Assembly (NCBI RefSeq): GCF_007830315.1
Contig: NZ_VLKJ01000001.1
Span: 744,001 to 808,000, forward strand
From: Novosphingobium taihuense
GTDB taxonomy: Bacteria > Pseudomonadota > Alphaproteobacteria > Sphingomonadales > Sphingomonadaceae
Reading direction: 5' to 3'
DNA length: 64,000 nt
Below are positions 1-10,891 of the stretch, piece by piece. Within the stretch, counting starts at the first letter, position 1. Every line of letters starts with the position of its first letter. Position numbers and translations under genes: made by a program. The notes beneath the pieces are model-generated. The model made no database searches. It was not told where the DNA came from and was given only the letters and a program-made list of their open reading frames with translations.

Positions 1-557
1 CCGGATACCTGACGCGGACGACGCTCGGGCGGCCTCATGTAACGTTGAAGCTGGCAACTTCTCTCGACGGGAAGATCGCTATACCTGACGGATCGAGCCA
101 GTGGATTACCGGACCCGAAGCCCGCGCGCATTGCCATGTCGAACGAGCACGGACCGATGCGATTCTGGTCGGCGGTGGAACCTTGCGCGCCGATTCGCCC
201 CGGCTTGACGTGCGCCTGCCGGGGCTCGAACCGCGCAGCCCGCAGCGCATGGTGCTGACCAGCGGGCCGGCCCCCGAGGGTTGGACGGGCGTTGCCGACA
301 TCACGGCGCACGGTGCCTTCGGCGATGCGCAGTGTCTCTTCGTAGAGGGTGGCGCACAGGCGGCGGCAACCTTCCTTGCTGCCGACATGGTCGACCGGCT
401 GCTGATCTATCGCGCGCCGATCATCGTGGGTGACGGGTTGCCGTGCATCGGCGACATCGGCCTCGGTTCGCTGGCCGGGGCGCATGAACGGTGGCGGCAT
501 GTGGACCGTCGGACGCTTGGCAGCGATGCGCTCGACGTCTACGAGCGCTTGCGCTGA
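1..557 (+). CDS. ribD: RibD reductase domain, 5' end outside the window
   Basis: This is the C-terminal part of the bifunctional riboflavin enzyme RibD. Its reductase half reduces the ribosylamino-pyrimidine intermediate with NADPH. The frame is open from base 3 and reads GYLTRTTLGRPHVTLK followed by LATSLDGKIA, the hallmark entry into the RibD reductase fold. Later motifs are ILVGGGTLRADSP and LFVEGGAQAAATF. The deaminase domain with its zinc site must lie upstream of base 1, so an internal TTG at 45 is not the real start. The ribE gene follows after 12 bases, so this is the usual riboflavin operon. The identification is firm; only the 5' end is unknown. Confidence 0.92.
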   Translation, partial: GYLTRTTLGRPHVTLKLATSLDGKIAIPDGSSQWITGPEARAHCHVERARTDAILVGGGTLRADSPRLDVRLPGLEPRSPQRMVLTSGPAPEGWTGVADITAHGAFGDAQCLFVEGGAQAAATFLAADMVDRLLIYRAPIIVGDGLPCIGDIGLGSLAGAHERWRHVDRRTLGSDALDVYERLR

Positions 558-569
558 AGGAGATTTGTT

Positions 570-1193
570 ATGTTCACCGGGATCGTCACCGAAATCGGCA
601 ACATCCTCGCCATCGAGGACAAGGGCGACCGCCATATCACGATCTCGTGCGCGATGGACCCGGCGAAGATAGCCATCGGCGCCTCGATTGCCTGTTCCGG
701 CGTATGCTTGACCGTGGTCGACAAGGGCGGGGTTGCGGGTGAAGGCTGGTTCGCGGTGGACGTCTCGGGCGAGACGGTCAAGCGCACCGCGCCTGAACAG
801 TGGACGGTTGGCGCCCCCTTGAACCTTGAACCGGCGCTCAAGCTGGGTGACGAACTTGGCGGGCACATCGTTACCGGACATGTCGACGCGGTGGGCGAAG
901 TCGTGAAGGTGACGCAGGTCGGCGCTTCGTGGCAGTACATCGTCGCCGCGCCCAAAGAGCTTGCCCCCTTCATTGCACCCAAAGGCTCGATCACCGTGGA
1001 CGGCGTTTCGCTGACGGTGAACGAAGTGGCCGACCAGACCGATGGTGCCTGCCACTTCATGCTCAACATCATTCCGCACACCGCTGAAGTCACCACGCTC
1101 GGCACGCTCGTCGCCGGGCGCAAGGTGAACCTGGAGATCGACGTGCTGGCGCGCTATCTCAAGCGGATGCAGAGCCTCGCCATTCAAGGGTAA
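570..1193 (+). CDS. ribE: riboflavin synthase, alpha subunit
   Basis: Riboflavin synthase dismutates two molecules of 6,7-dimethyl-8-ribityllumazine into riboflavin in the cytoplasm. The 207-residue product has the expected length and starts with the diagnostic MFTGIVTEIG. It is built from two lumazine-binding barrel repeats; the second opens at GGHIVTGHVD (about residues 97-106). A good Shine-Dalgarno (AAGGAGAT) precedes the ATG. It is co-directional with the ribD end 12 bases upstream. The next gene points the other way and ends six bases downstream, leaving no room for a clear terminator. Confidence 0.96.
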   Translation: MFTGIVTEIGNILAIEDKGDRHITISCAMDPAKIAIGASIACSGVCLTVVDKGGVAGEGWFAVDVSGETVKRTAPEQWTVGAPLNLEPALKLGDELGGHIVTGHVDAVGEVVKVTQVGASWQYIVAAPKELAPFIAPKGSITVDGVSLTVNEVADQTDGACHFMLNIIPHTAEVTTLGTLVAGRKVNLEIDVLARYLKRMQSLAIQG

Positions 1194-1199
1194 CGCGGT

Positions 1200-1868
1200 T
1201 CAGGCGCAGCCAAGAACGATCTGCAGCAGCTGTTCGGGCTGATCGCTCATCACATCGTGGCTGGCTTCGGCCTCGTGGTATTCCCATGCCGGATCGTCCT
1301 GCACCCGATCGCGAAACTGCGGGAATGGTGACGGGCTCCAACCATTGGCGAAAACATAGATACGGCGGGGAATCTTCGCTTCCTCGCCGGTGAAGCGCAC
1401 GGCTTCTACCAGCGTCAGCAGCGGGTGATCGGATAGCACCGGGCTTTCAAGGCCAGGGAGCGGTGAGACGGCGCCGGGCTTGTGCTTCTGGCTGCCGATG
1501 TAGTGGTTGTGCTCCCACTCGCCCGTCAGGTCCCACAACGATTGGCCGTCCTGCGGCAGGAAGGCATCGACATAGACGATAGCGTCGATCCTGCCTCCGA
1601 GCCGCGTGGCAACGCCGGTGATGACCATGCCTCCCCATGAATGTCCGACCAGTACGAAGCGGCCAAAATCCGCTTCTGCAATCTGTGCGCAGACGTCGTC
1701 GACATGGGTCGTCAGCGTGATGCCGGGATGGAACTCGGCCTTGCGTCGGCCGAGGCCAGCCAGGTCGGCGGCGAGCACACGGTGGCCGGCGGCGGTGAGA
1801 TCAGCCTTGAGGCGATCCCACGCGAAGCTGCCGCCCCACGCGCCGTGCACGAGGACGAAGTCAGCCAT
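1200..1868 (-). CDS. alpha/beta-hydrolase, EstC/salicylate-esterase-like
   Basis: A 222-residue cytoplasmic alpha/beta-hydrolase of unknown substrate. The oxyanion region is LVHGAWGGSFAW near the N terminus, the nucleophile elbow is GHSWGG with Ser77, and the likely catalytic histidine is His204 in EASHDVM. Size and motifs fit the small esterases related to plant methyl-salicylate esterases and bacterial EstC. It lies three bases after the MetF-like gene on the same strand and so probably ends the ligM-metF transcript. Hydrolysis of an aromatic ester or thioester is a reasonable guess, but nothing in the sequence fixes it. Confidence 0.8.
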   Translation of the reverse strand: MADFVLVHGAWGGSFAWDRLKADLTAAGHRVLAADLAGLGRRKAEFHPGITLTTHVDDVCAQIAEADFGRFVLVGHSWGGMVITGVATRLGGRIDAIVYVDAFLPQDGQSLWDLTGEWEHNHYIGSQKHKPGAVSPLPGLESPVLSDHPLLTLVEAVRFTGEEAKIPRRIYVFANGWSPSPFPQFRDRVQDDPAWEYHEAEASHDVMSDQPEQLLQIVLGCA

Positions 1869-1871
1869 GGC

Positions 1872-2759
1872 TCAGGCCCCCTGGCCGATGCCGTGCTTCT
1901 TGTTGTAACCGTGTATCCATTCCAGCGTCTTGGTGAGGCCGCCGAAGGGATAGAAGTGGAGGCGCACCTTGCCGTGCTGGGGGCCGAGGCCCTTGGCGAA
2001 GGCATCGACCAGCTTGTCGGGCCCTGCGGTGCCGAGCAGGTTCGTCACCGAGATACCGTACTTCTTGAGAACCGAAGTCGACGCGCCGACGCCGCAGCGC
2101 GCGGCAAAGGCAAGCAGGCGCTTGATTCCGGCAGGGCCAGGCACGCCGATACGCACCGGGGCATCGATGCCACGGGCGCGCAGTTCGAGCAGCCAGGCCA
2201 GGAACGCGTCGGGATCGAAACCGAACTGGGTGACGATCAGCGGCGCCATGCCGCGGGCGGTGATCTCGGCGACCTTCTTCTCGAGCACTGCCCAGCACTC
2301 GGCCTCGGTCATGTTCGGATGGCCTTCGGGGTGGCCCCCGATACCGATGGCCTTGATCCCGCTTCGTTCGAATGCGCCGGTCGCGATAAGGGCCGATGTA
2401 TCGAAATAGGGGCCGACCGGTTCGGGCGGATCGCCCGCCACGATGAAGCAGCGCTCAACCCCGGCCTGTTCGACCACGGCCTTGAGGTAGCCCTCGAAGT
2501 CGTCCTCGGAGGTGATCCGGCGAGCGGAAAAATGGGGCATCGGCTCGAAGCCGAGCTGGCGCACCGCGACCGTGGCGGCGACGCGGGCGGAAACGTCCTC
2601 ACCGGGGAGGAAGGTGACGGCGACGGGAGTGTCAGCCGGGATGAGCGGCGCGGCTTCGCGCAGCGAGGCCTCGTCCTTCGCGGTCATCTCGAGGCTGAAG
2701 CCGTCCGTGATCCCGTCGGGCGCCTTGTCCCAGTTGGGATGGATAAGGGGTGTTGCCAT
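1872..2759 (-). CDS. metF: methylenetetrahydrofolate reductase-like protein (MetF family)
   Basis: A 295-residue flavoprotein-fold protein of the MetF family, which interconverts 5-methyl- and 5,10-methylene-tetrahydrofolate. Family motifs are PMPHFSARR (about 73-81), FIVAGDPPEP (105-114) and GIGGHPEGHP (139-148), matching the folate and FAD contacts of MetF. In Sphingobium sp. SYK-6 a metF gene sits next to ligM and oxidises the methyl-folate made by O-demethylation; the same pairing occurs here, 94 bases after ligM. The sequence is diverged from biosynthetic MetF, which fits a catabolic role running in the oxidative direction. I infer that role from context. Confidence 0.85.
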   Translation of the reverse strand: MATPLIHPNWDKAPDGITDGFSLEMTAKDEASLREAAPLIPADTPVAVTFLPGEDVSARVAATVAVRQLGFEPMPHFSARRITSEDDFEGYLKAVVEQAGVERCFIVAGDPPEPVGPYFDTSALIATGAFERSGIKAIGIGGHPEGHPNMTEAECWAVLEKKVAEITARGMAPLIVTQFGFDPDAFLAWLLELRARGIDAPVRIGVPGPAGIKRLLAFAARCGVGASTSVLKKYGISVTNLLGTAGPDKLVDAFAKGLGPQHGKVRLHFYPFGGLTKTLEWIHGYNKKHGIGQGA

Positions 2760-2853
2760 CGCGGGATCCTCTCAATCGTTGGAGGCAGTCCGCCCGGTTG
2801 CCTTTGCTGCAATCCGGGCGGTGCCAGTCTGTTTTGCCTTGGCGAGCGGCCTA

Positions 2854-5233
<2,380 letters not shown>

Positions 5234-5256
5234 CGCTTTGATGCGTTGAATTCAGG

Positions 5257-5291
5257 CGGCGGCGGGAGCACCATGCTTCCGCCGCCGTTTT
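5257..5291 (+). terminator. intrinsic terminator after purU
   Basis: Bases 5257-5270 pair with 5274-5287 in a 14-bp GC-rich stem (one G-U pair) with a three-base loop, followed by TTTT. It starts 23 bases after the purU stop and separates purU from the next gene. The short T run makes it moderate in strength. Confidence 0.7.
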
Positions 5292-5308
5292 GGTGTGGGA
5301 GAGAAAAA

Positions 5309-5710
5309 ATGCACGTCAACGCGCTGGACCACGTCAACATCATCACAGACCGGCTCAACGAAACAGCGGAGTTCTACAAGGCACTGCTGGGATTGGAGCG
5401 CCGCGATGGCCCGCCTCCGCTTACCCCGCAAAACGCGCAGTGGATGTACGATGCAGGCGGTAAGGCAATCGTCCACATCAACGCAGTCGATTGTCCGCGC
5501 GCCTTTGATCGGGAGGTGCAGCCCGGATCGCTCACCGGGGCGATCCATCACGTCGCGCTTAACTGTTCGGGCTATGACGAGGTGCTCGCACGAATTGGCG
5601 CGATGGGGCTCGAATGCCAGACCAACGTCGTCGACGCGATCGGTCTGCGGCAGATCTTTACCGCAGACCCGAACAACGTCCTGCTGGAGCTGAACTTCTT
5701 CGGCGATTAG
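5309..5710 (+). CDS. VOC-family protein (glyoxalase/dioxygenase fold)
   Basis: A 133-residue single-domain vicinal-oxygen-chelate protein. The N-terminal half begins NALDHVNIITDRL and the second half has GAIHHVALNCSGYD and VLLELNFFG, giving the usual metal ligands (His near the start, His in IHHVA, Glu in LLELNF). VOC proteins may be dioxygenases, isomerases or thiol-transfer enzymes, and the exact reaction cannot be read here. ATG 5309 has GGGAGAG five bases upstream. It follows the purU terminator and converges tail to tail with the hydrolase gene, overlapping it by four bases. Confidence 0.8.
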   Translation: MHVNALDHVNIITDRLNETAEFYKALLGLERRDGPPPLTPQNAQWMYDAGGKAIVHINAVDCPRAFDREVQPGSLTGAIHHVALNCSGYDEVLARIGAMGLECQTNVVDAIGLRQIFTADPNNVLLELNFFGD

Positions 5711-6444
5711 GCCGGGATTGCCGCTTCCAGCGCATCAGCAAGGTCCTGCGGCCTTGACAGGTAGGGGCTGTGGTCCGCCTCGAGCGTAACCACCTTCGCG
5801 CCCGGCGACATCGCGATCATGCGGCGCTGGCTTTCGATCGGAATCGTACGATCGAGCGTGCATTCGACATACGTACGCGGCAGGCTGCCCCAGCGCTCAG
5901 GCGTGACCGCGATCTTCTGCGAACGCGGCGAGTGCGGTTCGGCCATGAGCCTTGCCATCGCGGCTTCAACCAGATCAGGCGGCGAGATTTGTGCGAAGAC
6001 CGGCGCAGCATTTGCAGCGTCAATCACCGTGGCCACTCCGCCATGGACCTTGGAGATGATTGCGTCGAAGGCCGGGTTCGGACCTTCGGTTTCCTTGAAC
6101 TCGGCACGGCTCATGCCAGCGGGAAGCATCATCGCACAGATATAGACAATGGCATCCATCGCCGTCGGATCGCTTTCTGCCGCCGTGGAGACGACAAGGC
6201 CACCGCGCGAGTGTCCGCCCAGAACAACCGGGCCCACGCCTTGCGCCTTCAGCTCACGGCAATGCTGCGCAGCAAAATCACCCCAGCCATCGAGTGTGAC
6301 AGCGGCCACTTCCTCGGCCGTGCCGCCCATGCCGGGTAGCGTGGGTGCGACGACAGTATGCCCCCGCGCGCGCAGGATCTCGGCAACAGGATCAAAGCAC
6401 CAGCCGCCATGCCAGGATCCGTGAATCAGAACAAAACCCGCCAT
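5707..6444 (-). CDS. alpha/beta-hydrolase, last gene of the baeAB-side operon
   Basis: A 245-residue alpha/beta-hydrolase. The oxyanion motif is LIHGSWHGGWCF near the start, the nucleophile elbow is GHSRGG with Ser79, and the catalytic histidine is probably His225 in EADHSPYLS. It is in the same small-esterase family as the gene at 1200-1868 but clearly distinct in sequence. ATG 6444 overlaps the stop of the upstream GST (ATGA), so the two are translationally coupled. Being last in a GST/SDR/dehydrogenase operon, it may hydrolyse an ester or thioester of an aromatic intermediate; the substrate is unknown. Confidence 0.8.
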   Translation of the reverse strand: MAGFVLIHGSWHGGWCFDPVAEILRARGHTVVAPTLPGMGGTAEEVAAVTLDGWGDFAAQHCRELKAQGVGPVVLGGHSRGGLVVSTAAESDPTAMDAIVYICAMMLPAGMSRAEFKETEGPNPAFDAIISKVHGGVATVIDAANAAPVFAQISPPDLVEAAMARLMAEPHSPRSQKIAVTPERWGSLPRTYVECTLDRTIPIESQRRMIAMSPGAKVVTLEADHSPYLSRPQDLADALEAAIPA

Positions 6445-7220
6445 CAGCGCGCGTGCCCCGACCACGTACGAAGGCCCGGTGCGGTGCGGTCTTCGCTCTT
6501 CAAAGCTTCAGCGACAGCGGGACGTGCGGTGACGCGATCGCGCCATTCGCACAGGCGTGGGAAGCGGCTCGCCACTTCCATTTCGGGAAACATACGCTCG
6601 ATCATCATGCCGCAGTGCGAATAAAAGTTGATGTCTGCAAGGGTGTATGTGGCCCCTGCCAACCACTTTGTTTGCCCCAGCTGCGTTTCAACCTTGGAGA
6701 GGGCATATTCGATCTTGGCCGTGGCGTTCGCGAGGTCTGCCTCGGAGAATCCTGAGCGTGCCGTTGCCCACTTCTTGCGCTGATCGGGCAGCGGGATGCT
6801 TTCCAGCAGCTTCTCGAATTCGCCGCTCTCGATATTGCGGGCAATGACGCCGACCATGCGGTGCCAGCCGTGCATCGAGACGAAGTTCATCACGTGCTCG
6901 TCGATGAACTTGTTCCAATAGCGCATCCGCGCCGCGCCCACGGGTTCGCGCGGGCGCAGTGGGGCGTCGGCAGGCTGGGCATCAGGGAAGGCATCCTCGA
7001 GGTATTCGTTGATAACCGTGGTGTGGGTGATGATCGTGCCATCATGATCAAGCACCGGCACCTGGCCCTCGGGATTGATCGCAGTGAACCACGGCTGGTG
7101 CTGCTCGAACTTGTGCAGATCGACGTAGATGCTCTCGTAGGCGAGGCCCTTCTCCTTGAGCGGGACCATCGATTTGAGCGAATTCGCCAGCGGTTCGGCG
7201 TGATAGTACTTCAGGGCCAT
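6444..7220 (-). CDS. LigF-like glutathione S-transferase
   Basis: A 258-residue GST of the same length and layout as the beta-etherase LigF. The thioredoxin-fold half has EPLANSLKSM (Ser14 at the LigF catalytic position), INPEGQVPVL with the cis-proline, and NEYLEDAFPDA; the all-helical half contains WNKFIDEHV and ADINFYSHCGMM. It may be a beta-etherase for the other stereoisomer, or a glutathione-removing enzyme acting after the etherase. The gene lies four bases after an SDR gene and overlaps the hydrolase start, all on one strand with baeAB. Family assignment is firm, reaction is inferred. Confidence 0.85.
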   Translation of the reverse strand: MALKYYHAEPLANSLKSMVPLKEKGLAYESIYVDLHKFEQHQPWFTAINPEGQVPVLDHDGTIITHTTVINEYLEDAFPDAQPADAPLRPREPVGAARMRYWNKFIDEHVMNFVSMHGWHRMVGVIARNIESGEFEKLLESIPLPDQRKKWATARSGFSEADLANATAKIEYALSKVETQLGQTKWLAGATYTLADINFYSHCGMMIERMFPEMEVASRFPRLCEWRDRVTARPAVAEALKSEDRTAPGLRTWSGHAR

Positions 7221-7224
7221 CGTT

Positions 7225-7974
7225 TCACACTCGCATGGTGCCGAGCATGCCGCCGTCCACCGCCCAGCTCTGAGCAGTGACGTGGCTCGCGGCGTCAGAA
7301 AGGAGGAATGCGGCGACTTGCGCCACTTCGTCGGAGGAGCCGGTGCGACCTTGCGGCACGGCCTTGGCCATCTGCGAGGCAGCTTCGGGCGGCAGGCCAT
7401 CGAGCATCGGCGTTTCGACCAGGCCGGGCAGGATGCAGTTGCAGCGCACGCCGAACTTGGCAACCTCATTGGCCACAGCGCGCGACAGGCCGAGTACGGC
7501 GTGCTTGCTGGCGACATAGGCCGCGTTCATCGGCAGCCCCCTCTCGCTGGCAAGGCTGCCTGTGACGAGAATTGCGCCCTGCCCGCGCTGTTTCATGGAC
7601 GGAAGCACGTGTTGGATCGCCCAGAACACCGACTTGAGGTTGACCGTCATGACTGCGTCGAAGGCTTCGTCGCCATAGTCCTCGACGAGTGAGAACATGC
7701 CGCCGATGCCCGCATTGAGGAACAGGCCATCGACCGGGCCATTGGCCGCAATGGCGTGATCCAGCGCAGCGTGGAGCGCGGACTTGTCCGCCACATCGGC
7801 GGCGGCGAAGGCAGTGGCGCCCCCAATGTCGCGCGCGGCCTGTTCGAGCAGGTCGGCACGGCGGGCGATGAGCGTTAGGCGGGCACCGGCCGTGGCGCAG
7901 GCGGTGGCGGTGGCGCGGCCAATCCCGGTCGAGGCGCCGGTGATGACGACGTGCTTCCCCGAAAGGTCGGTCAC
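7225..7974 (-). CDS. short-chain dehydrogenase/reductase (possible C-alpha dehydrogenase)
   Basis: A 249-residue classical SDR. TGASTGIG (12-19) binds the dinucleotide, FLNAG follows, and the catalytic residues are Ser140, Tyr153 and Lys157 in NAAYVASK. Asp60 in AADVAD contacts the adenine. The start is GTG, overlapping the stop of the upstream phosphatase-like gene (GTGA). Lignin C-alpha dehydrogenases LigD/LigL/LigN are SDRs of somewhat greater length, so oxidation of an aryl-glycerol ether alcohol is plausible in this GST-rich operon but not shown by sequence alone. Confidence 0.85.
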   Translation of the reverse strand: MTDLSGKHVVITGASTGIGRATATACATAGARLTLIARRADLLEQAARDIGGATAFAAADVADKSALHAALDHAIAANGPVDGLFLNAGIGGMFSLVEDYGDEAFDAVMTVNLKSVFWAIQHVLPSMKQRGQGAILVTGSLASERGLPMNAAYVASKHAVLGLSRAVANEVAKFGVRCNCILPGLVETPMLDGLPPEAASQMAKAVPQGRTGSSDEVAQVAAFLLSDAASHVTAQSWAVDGGMLGTMRV

Positions 7975-8432
7975 GCAGGCCTCGTTGCGATGAACTCGGC
8001 CCAGATGCGGGCCTCGTTGCTGTCATGGCCCTCGGGCGACCACTGTCGTTCCATCAGCTGACGCGCTTCGGATTCGGGCAAGCCACGACGGTCGCGGTTG
8101 TAGCGGTAAAAGAATGCAGAGACGCGCCAGTTCATGATGCAATGGACGTGGACGGGCTTCGGCCCCTGTTCCACCGCGTCCACGAAGGCGGTGAAGTGAT
8201 CCTCACCCGGCGCGTCGAAAGGCACCGGAATGTGGGTATAGGCGATGCCCTGTGCCGCCAGCTTCTCCCCTTCCCCGGCCAAAGCCTCAGGGTGGGTTTC
8301 GAGAGCAAGGTTGACGACATGTGCGACGCCAAGATCGGCGAGGCGCATGACGTCCTTGTCCTCGATCCGGCCCGACGTGGTGGTCAGCGCGTCCAGCCTT
8401 TGCCAGGCGCGGATATCGTCGGGATCGGGCAT
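7971..8432 (-). CDS. protein-tyrosine-phosphatase-like protein
   Basis: A 153-residue protein of the bacterial PTP-like/DUF442 type. The presumed active-site loop is VHVHCIMNWRVSAF, with Cys98 and Arg103, spaced as CX4R rather than the CX5R of true tyrosine phosphatases. A general acid could be Asp73 or Asp78 in PFDAPGEDHF. No signal peptide is present, so it is cytoplasmic. AGGAG precedes the ATG. It overlaps the SDR gene by four bases. Its role inside an aromatic-degradation operon is unexplained; I do not assign a substrate. Confidence 0.75.
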   Translation of the reverse strand: MPDPDDIRAWQRLDALTTTSGRIEDKDVMRLADLGVAHVVNLALETHPEALAGEGEKLAAQGIAYTHIPVPFDAPGEDHFTAFVDAVEQGPKPVHVHCIMNWRVSAFFYRYNRDRRGLPESEARQLMERQWSPEGHDSNEARIWAEFIATRPA

Positions 8433-8467
8433 AGCCTGCTCCTTCGGGTCAGGTCCGTTGCTTGCGC

Positions 8468-9340
8468 TCAGGCGAGGCCGAGCACGCGGGCCGCGTTGTC
8501 CTTCATGATGCCGGGCAGAACCTCGTCCTTGAAACCCACCTGCCGTGCGGCATCAAGCCACTTCTGCGGGTGGATCAGGGGGAAGTCGGAACCGAACAGC
8601 ATCTTCTTGCGCAGCTGCGTGTTGGCGTACTGGATGATCTGCGGCTGGAAGTACTTCGGCGACCATCCCGACAGGTCGATGAACACGTTGTCCTTGTGCA
8701 GCGCCATCGACAGGCTTTCATCCACCCATGGCCACGAGGGGTGGGCGAGGATGATCTTCATGTCGGGGAAATCGACCGCGACATCGTCGACCAGCATTGG
8801 CTGGCCGTACTTCAGGCGAACGCCGCCGCCGCCGCGCATCCCCGTACCCATGCCTGAATGGCCGGTGTGGAAGATGGCGGGCAGCTTGTATTCGTTGATC
8901 ACTTCGTAAATCGGGTAGCCGACCTGGCTGGCCGGCTCGATGTTCTGCATGATGTGATGAAACTTGAAGCCCTTGACCCCATAGTTCTCGATCAGGTCAC
9001 GTGCCTCGCGGGCGCCCATCTTGCCCTTGTGCGGATCGATCGAGGCAAAGGGAATGCAGATGTCGTCGTTCTTGTTCGCCAGTTCGGCGATCTCGTAGTT
9101 CGAGACGCGCTTGGCGCCGATCCCGCTCTCGCAATCGACCGTGAACATGCAAAAGGCGATCTGCTGTTCGCGATAAATCTCGATGATCTCGGGCATCTTG
9201 GGCCGCTCGCGCGGGGCCTTGAAATAGGCCGACGCCGCATCGAAGAACTTGCCCATGACCGGGTCTTCGGGATCATGGCACGAGACCTCGGCGTGCACGT
9301 GGACGTCGATCGCCTTGATCTTCGAAAGGTCGATGGGCAC
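8468..9340 (-). CDS. amidohydrolase-2 family metal-dependent hydrolase/decarboxylase
   Basis: A 290-residue TIM-barrel amidohydrolase of the ACMSD-related family. Metal-binding HVH (His14, His16 in IDVHVHAE), FHTGHSG, LAHPSWPW and FGSDFPLIHP are in the expected order. Relatives include decarboxylases (ACMSD, gamma-resorcylate and 5-carboxyvanillate decarboxylases) and hydrolases such as LigJ, so the reaction could be non-oxidative decarboxylation, hydration or C-C/C-O hydrolysis of an aromatic intermediate. The start is GTG with AGGA upstream. It follows the aldehyde dehydrogenase gene across an 80-base spacer that holds a strong hairpin. Confidence 0.82.
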   Translation of the reverse strand: MPIDLSKIKAIDVHVHAEVSCHDPEDPVMGKFFDAASAYFKAPRERPKMPEIIEIYREQQIAFCMFTVDCESGIGAKRVSNYEIAELANKNDDICIPFASIDPHKGKMGAREARDLIENYGVKGFKFHHIMQNIEPASQVGYPIYEVINEYKLPAIFHTGHSGMGTGMRGGGGVRLKYGQPMLVDDVAVDFPDMKIILAHPSWPWVDESLSMALHKDNVFIDLSGWSPKYFQPQIIQYANTQLRKKMLFGSDFPLIHPQKWLDAARQVGFKDEVLPGIMKDNAARVLGLA

Positions 9341-9370
9341 CGTTCTTTTCCTTCAATTTTGCAGAGCCGT

Positions 9371-9401
9371 GCCGGTCCTGCCAACGTGCGGCAGGACCGG
9401 C
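9371..9401. other. strong intergenic hairpin between ALDH and amidohydrolase genes
   Basis: GCCGGTCCTGCC (9371-9382) and GGCAGGACCGGC (9390-9401) form a perfect 12-bp stem with a 7-base loop. No T run follows on the minus strand, so it is not a standard terminator. It could protect the upstream mRNA from 3' decay or cause partial, Rho-dependent polarity. Confidence 0.65.
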
Positions 9402-9420
9402 TTCGACATTCAGGCGCGGA

Positions 9421-10845
9421 TCAGACCAGCGCATCCTTCTTGACGGTGATCACCTGGCTGTAGGTGAACTCCTTGAGGCCTTCGATGCCATATTCGGCAC
9501 CGAAGCCCGACTGCTTGTGCCCGCCGAACGGCGCAAAGGGCGACAAGTGGAGGAACTCGTTGATCCACACCGTGCCGGTTTCAAGCTGTTCGGCAATCTT
9601 CACGCCGCGCTCGGTGTCCTTGGTCCAGACGGCGCCTGCAAGGCCGTATTCCGAGTTGTTCGCGCGGGCGATGACTTCATCGTCGCTCGAGAACTTCATA
9701 AGCGGCATGACCGGGCCGAACTGCTCCTCAGCGACGATGCGCGCATCCTCGGGCGGATTGTCGAGGATCGTGATCGGCACGTAGTAGCCCGAGCCTGACG
9801 GATCGACATCGCCGCCAACGAGGAATTTGTAACCGTTGTCCTTGGCATCCTGGATCAGTTCGCAGACGCGCTCGAACTGCTTCTTGTTCTGGATCGGACC
9901 GACGCCTGTGCCCTGTTCGGACCCGTCACCAACCTTAACCGTCTTGGCGTATTCCGCGATCGCCCTCGACAGATCGTCGTAGATGTCCTCGTGAATATAG
10001 ACACGCTTGGCAGCCACGCAGATCTGGCCTGCGTTGGTAAAGCTCGACCAGAACAGCTGCTCGGCGACCTTCTCAACATCAGCATCGGGCAGGACGATAG
10101 AGGCGTCGTTGCCGCCCAGTTCCAGCGTGATGCGCTTAAGGTCCTTCGAGGCGCCTTCCATGATACGCTTTCCGGTGGCGGTGGAGCCGGTGAAGGTGAT
10201 CTTGTCGATGTCCGGGTGCGAGGTCATCATCGGGCCCAGCGCGTCCTCGCCGGTGATGATGTTGACTACGCCTGCGGGCACGACGTCCTTGATCAGTTCG
10301 GCAAACTTCAGCGTGGTCAGCGGCGTGAACGGCGAGGGCTTCAGCACGATGGTGCAGCCCGAGAGGATGGCAGGCGCGATCTTCTGGACAGCCATTAGCA
10401 CTGGAAAGTTCCAAGGTACGATGCCCGCAACGACGCCTACTGGAACTCGCCGGGTGCGGCTAAGGCGCGTGTCGCTATCTTCGTTGATCGTCTCTTCAAG
10501 TGTCAGCGTGGACTGCGCGTTCATAATGGCAGCGCAGGCGCCGATCTCGTTCTGCGCCTGATGGTGCGGCTTGCCCTGCTCGCTGGTGAGTAGGCGGTAG
10601 AGTTCCTCGAAGTTCGCCTCGATGGCCGAAGCCATGGCGCGGATGACGGCCCGACGGTCATCGACGGGTGTCTTCGACCAAGTCTTGAATGCAGCGCGCG
10701 CTGCGGCAACGGCACGATCAAGTTCGGCCGCACCGCACGCGGGGACTGACCCGATCACCTGCTCGTTGGCAGGGTTGACGACGTCCAGCGAAGACGCGGT
10801 GGTGACCAGTTCGCCGTTGATGAGATTGGGGTAAAGATGCGTCAC
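9421..10845 (-). CDS. NAD(P)-dependent aldehyde dehydrogenase
   Basis: A 474-residue aldehyde dehydrogenase. Visible motifs are PWNFP (144-148), FTGSTATG (218-225), the general base Glu242 in LELGGND and the catalytic Cys276 in NAGQICVAAK. I chose GTG 10845, with GGAGAG just upstream, over an ATG 12 codons earlier that lacks a ribosome site and whose extra residues are not family-like. It sits 46 bases after the PQQ alcohol dehydrogenase gene, so it probably oxidises the aldehyde that enzyme makes, for example vanilloyl-acetaldehyde. Substrate is inferred from gene order. Confidence 0.9.
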   Translation of the reverse strand: MTHLYPNLINGELVTTASSLDVVNPANEQVIGSVPACGAAELDRAVAAARAAFKTWSKTPVDDRRAVIRAMASAIEANFEELYRLLTSEQGKPHHQAQNEIGACAAIMNAQSTLTLEETINEDSDTRLSRTRRVPVGVVAGIVPWNFPVLMAVQKIAPAILSGCTIVLKPSPFTPLTTLKFAELIKDVVPAGVVNIITGEDALGPMMTSHPDIDKITFTGSTATGKRIMEGASKDLKRITLELGGNDASIVLPDADVEKVAEQLFWSSFTNAGQICVAAKRVYIHEDIYDDLSRAIAEYAKTVKVGDGSEQGTGVGPIQNKKQFERVCELIQDAKDNGYKFLVGGDVDPSGSGYYVPITILDNPPEDARIVAEEQFGPVMPLMKFSSDDEVIARANNSEYGLAGAVWTKDTERGVKIAEQLETGTVWINEFLHLSPFAPFGGHKQSGFGAEYGIEGLKEFTYSQVITVKKDALV

Positions 10846-10891
10846 GACTCTCTCCACTCGGTTGTGATTGCTATTTCTCATAGCATTCTAG

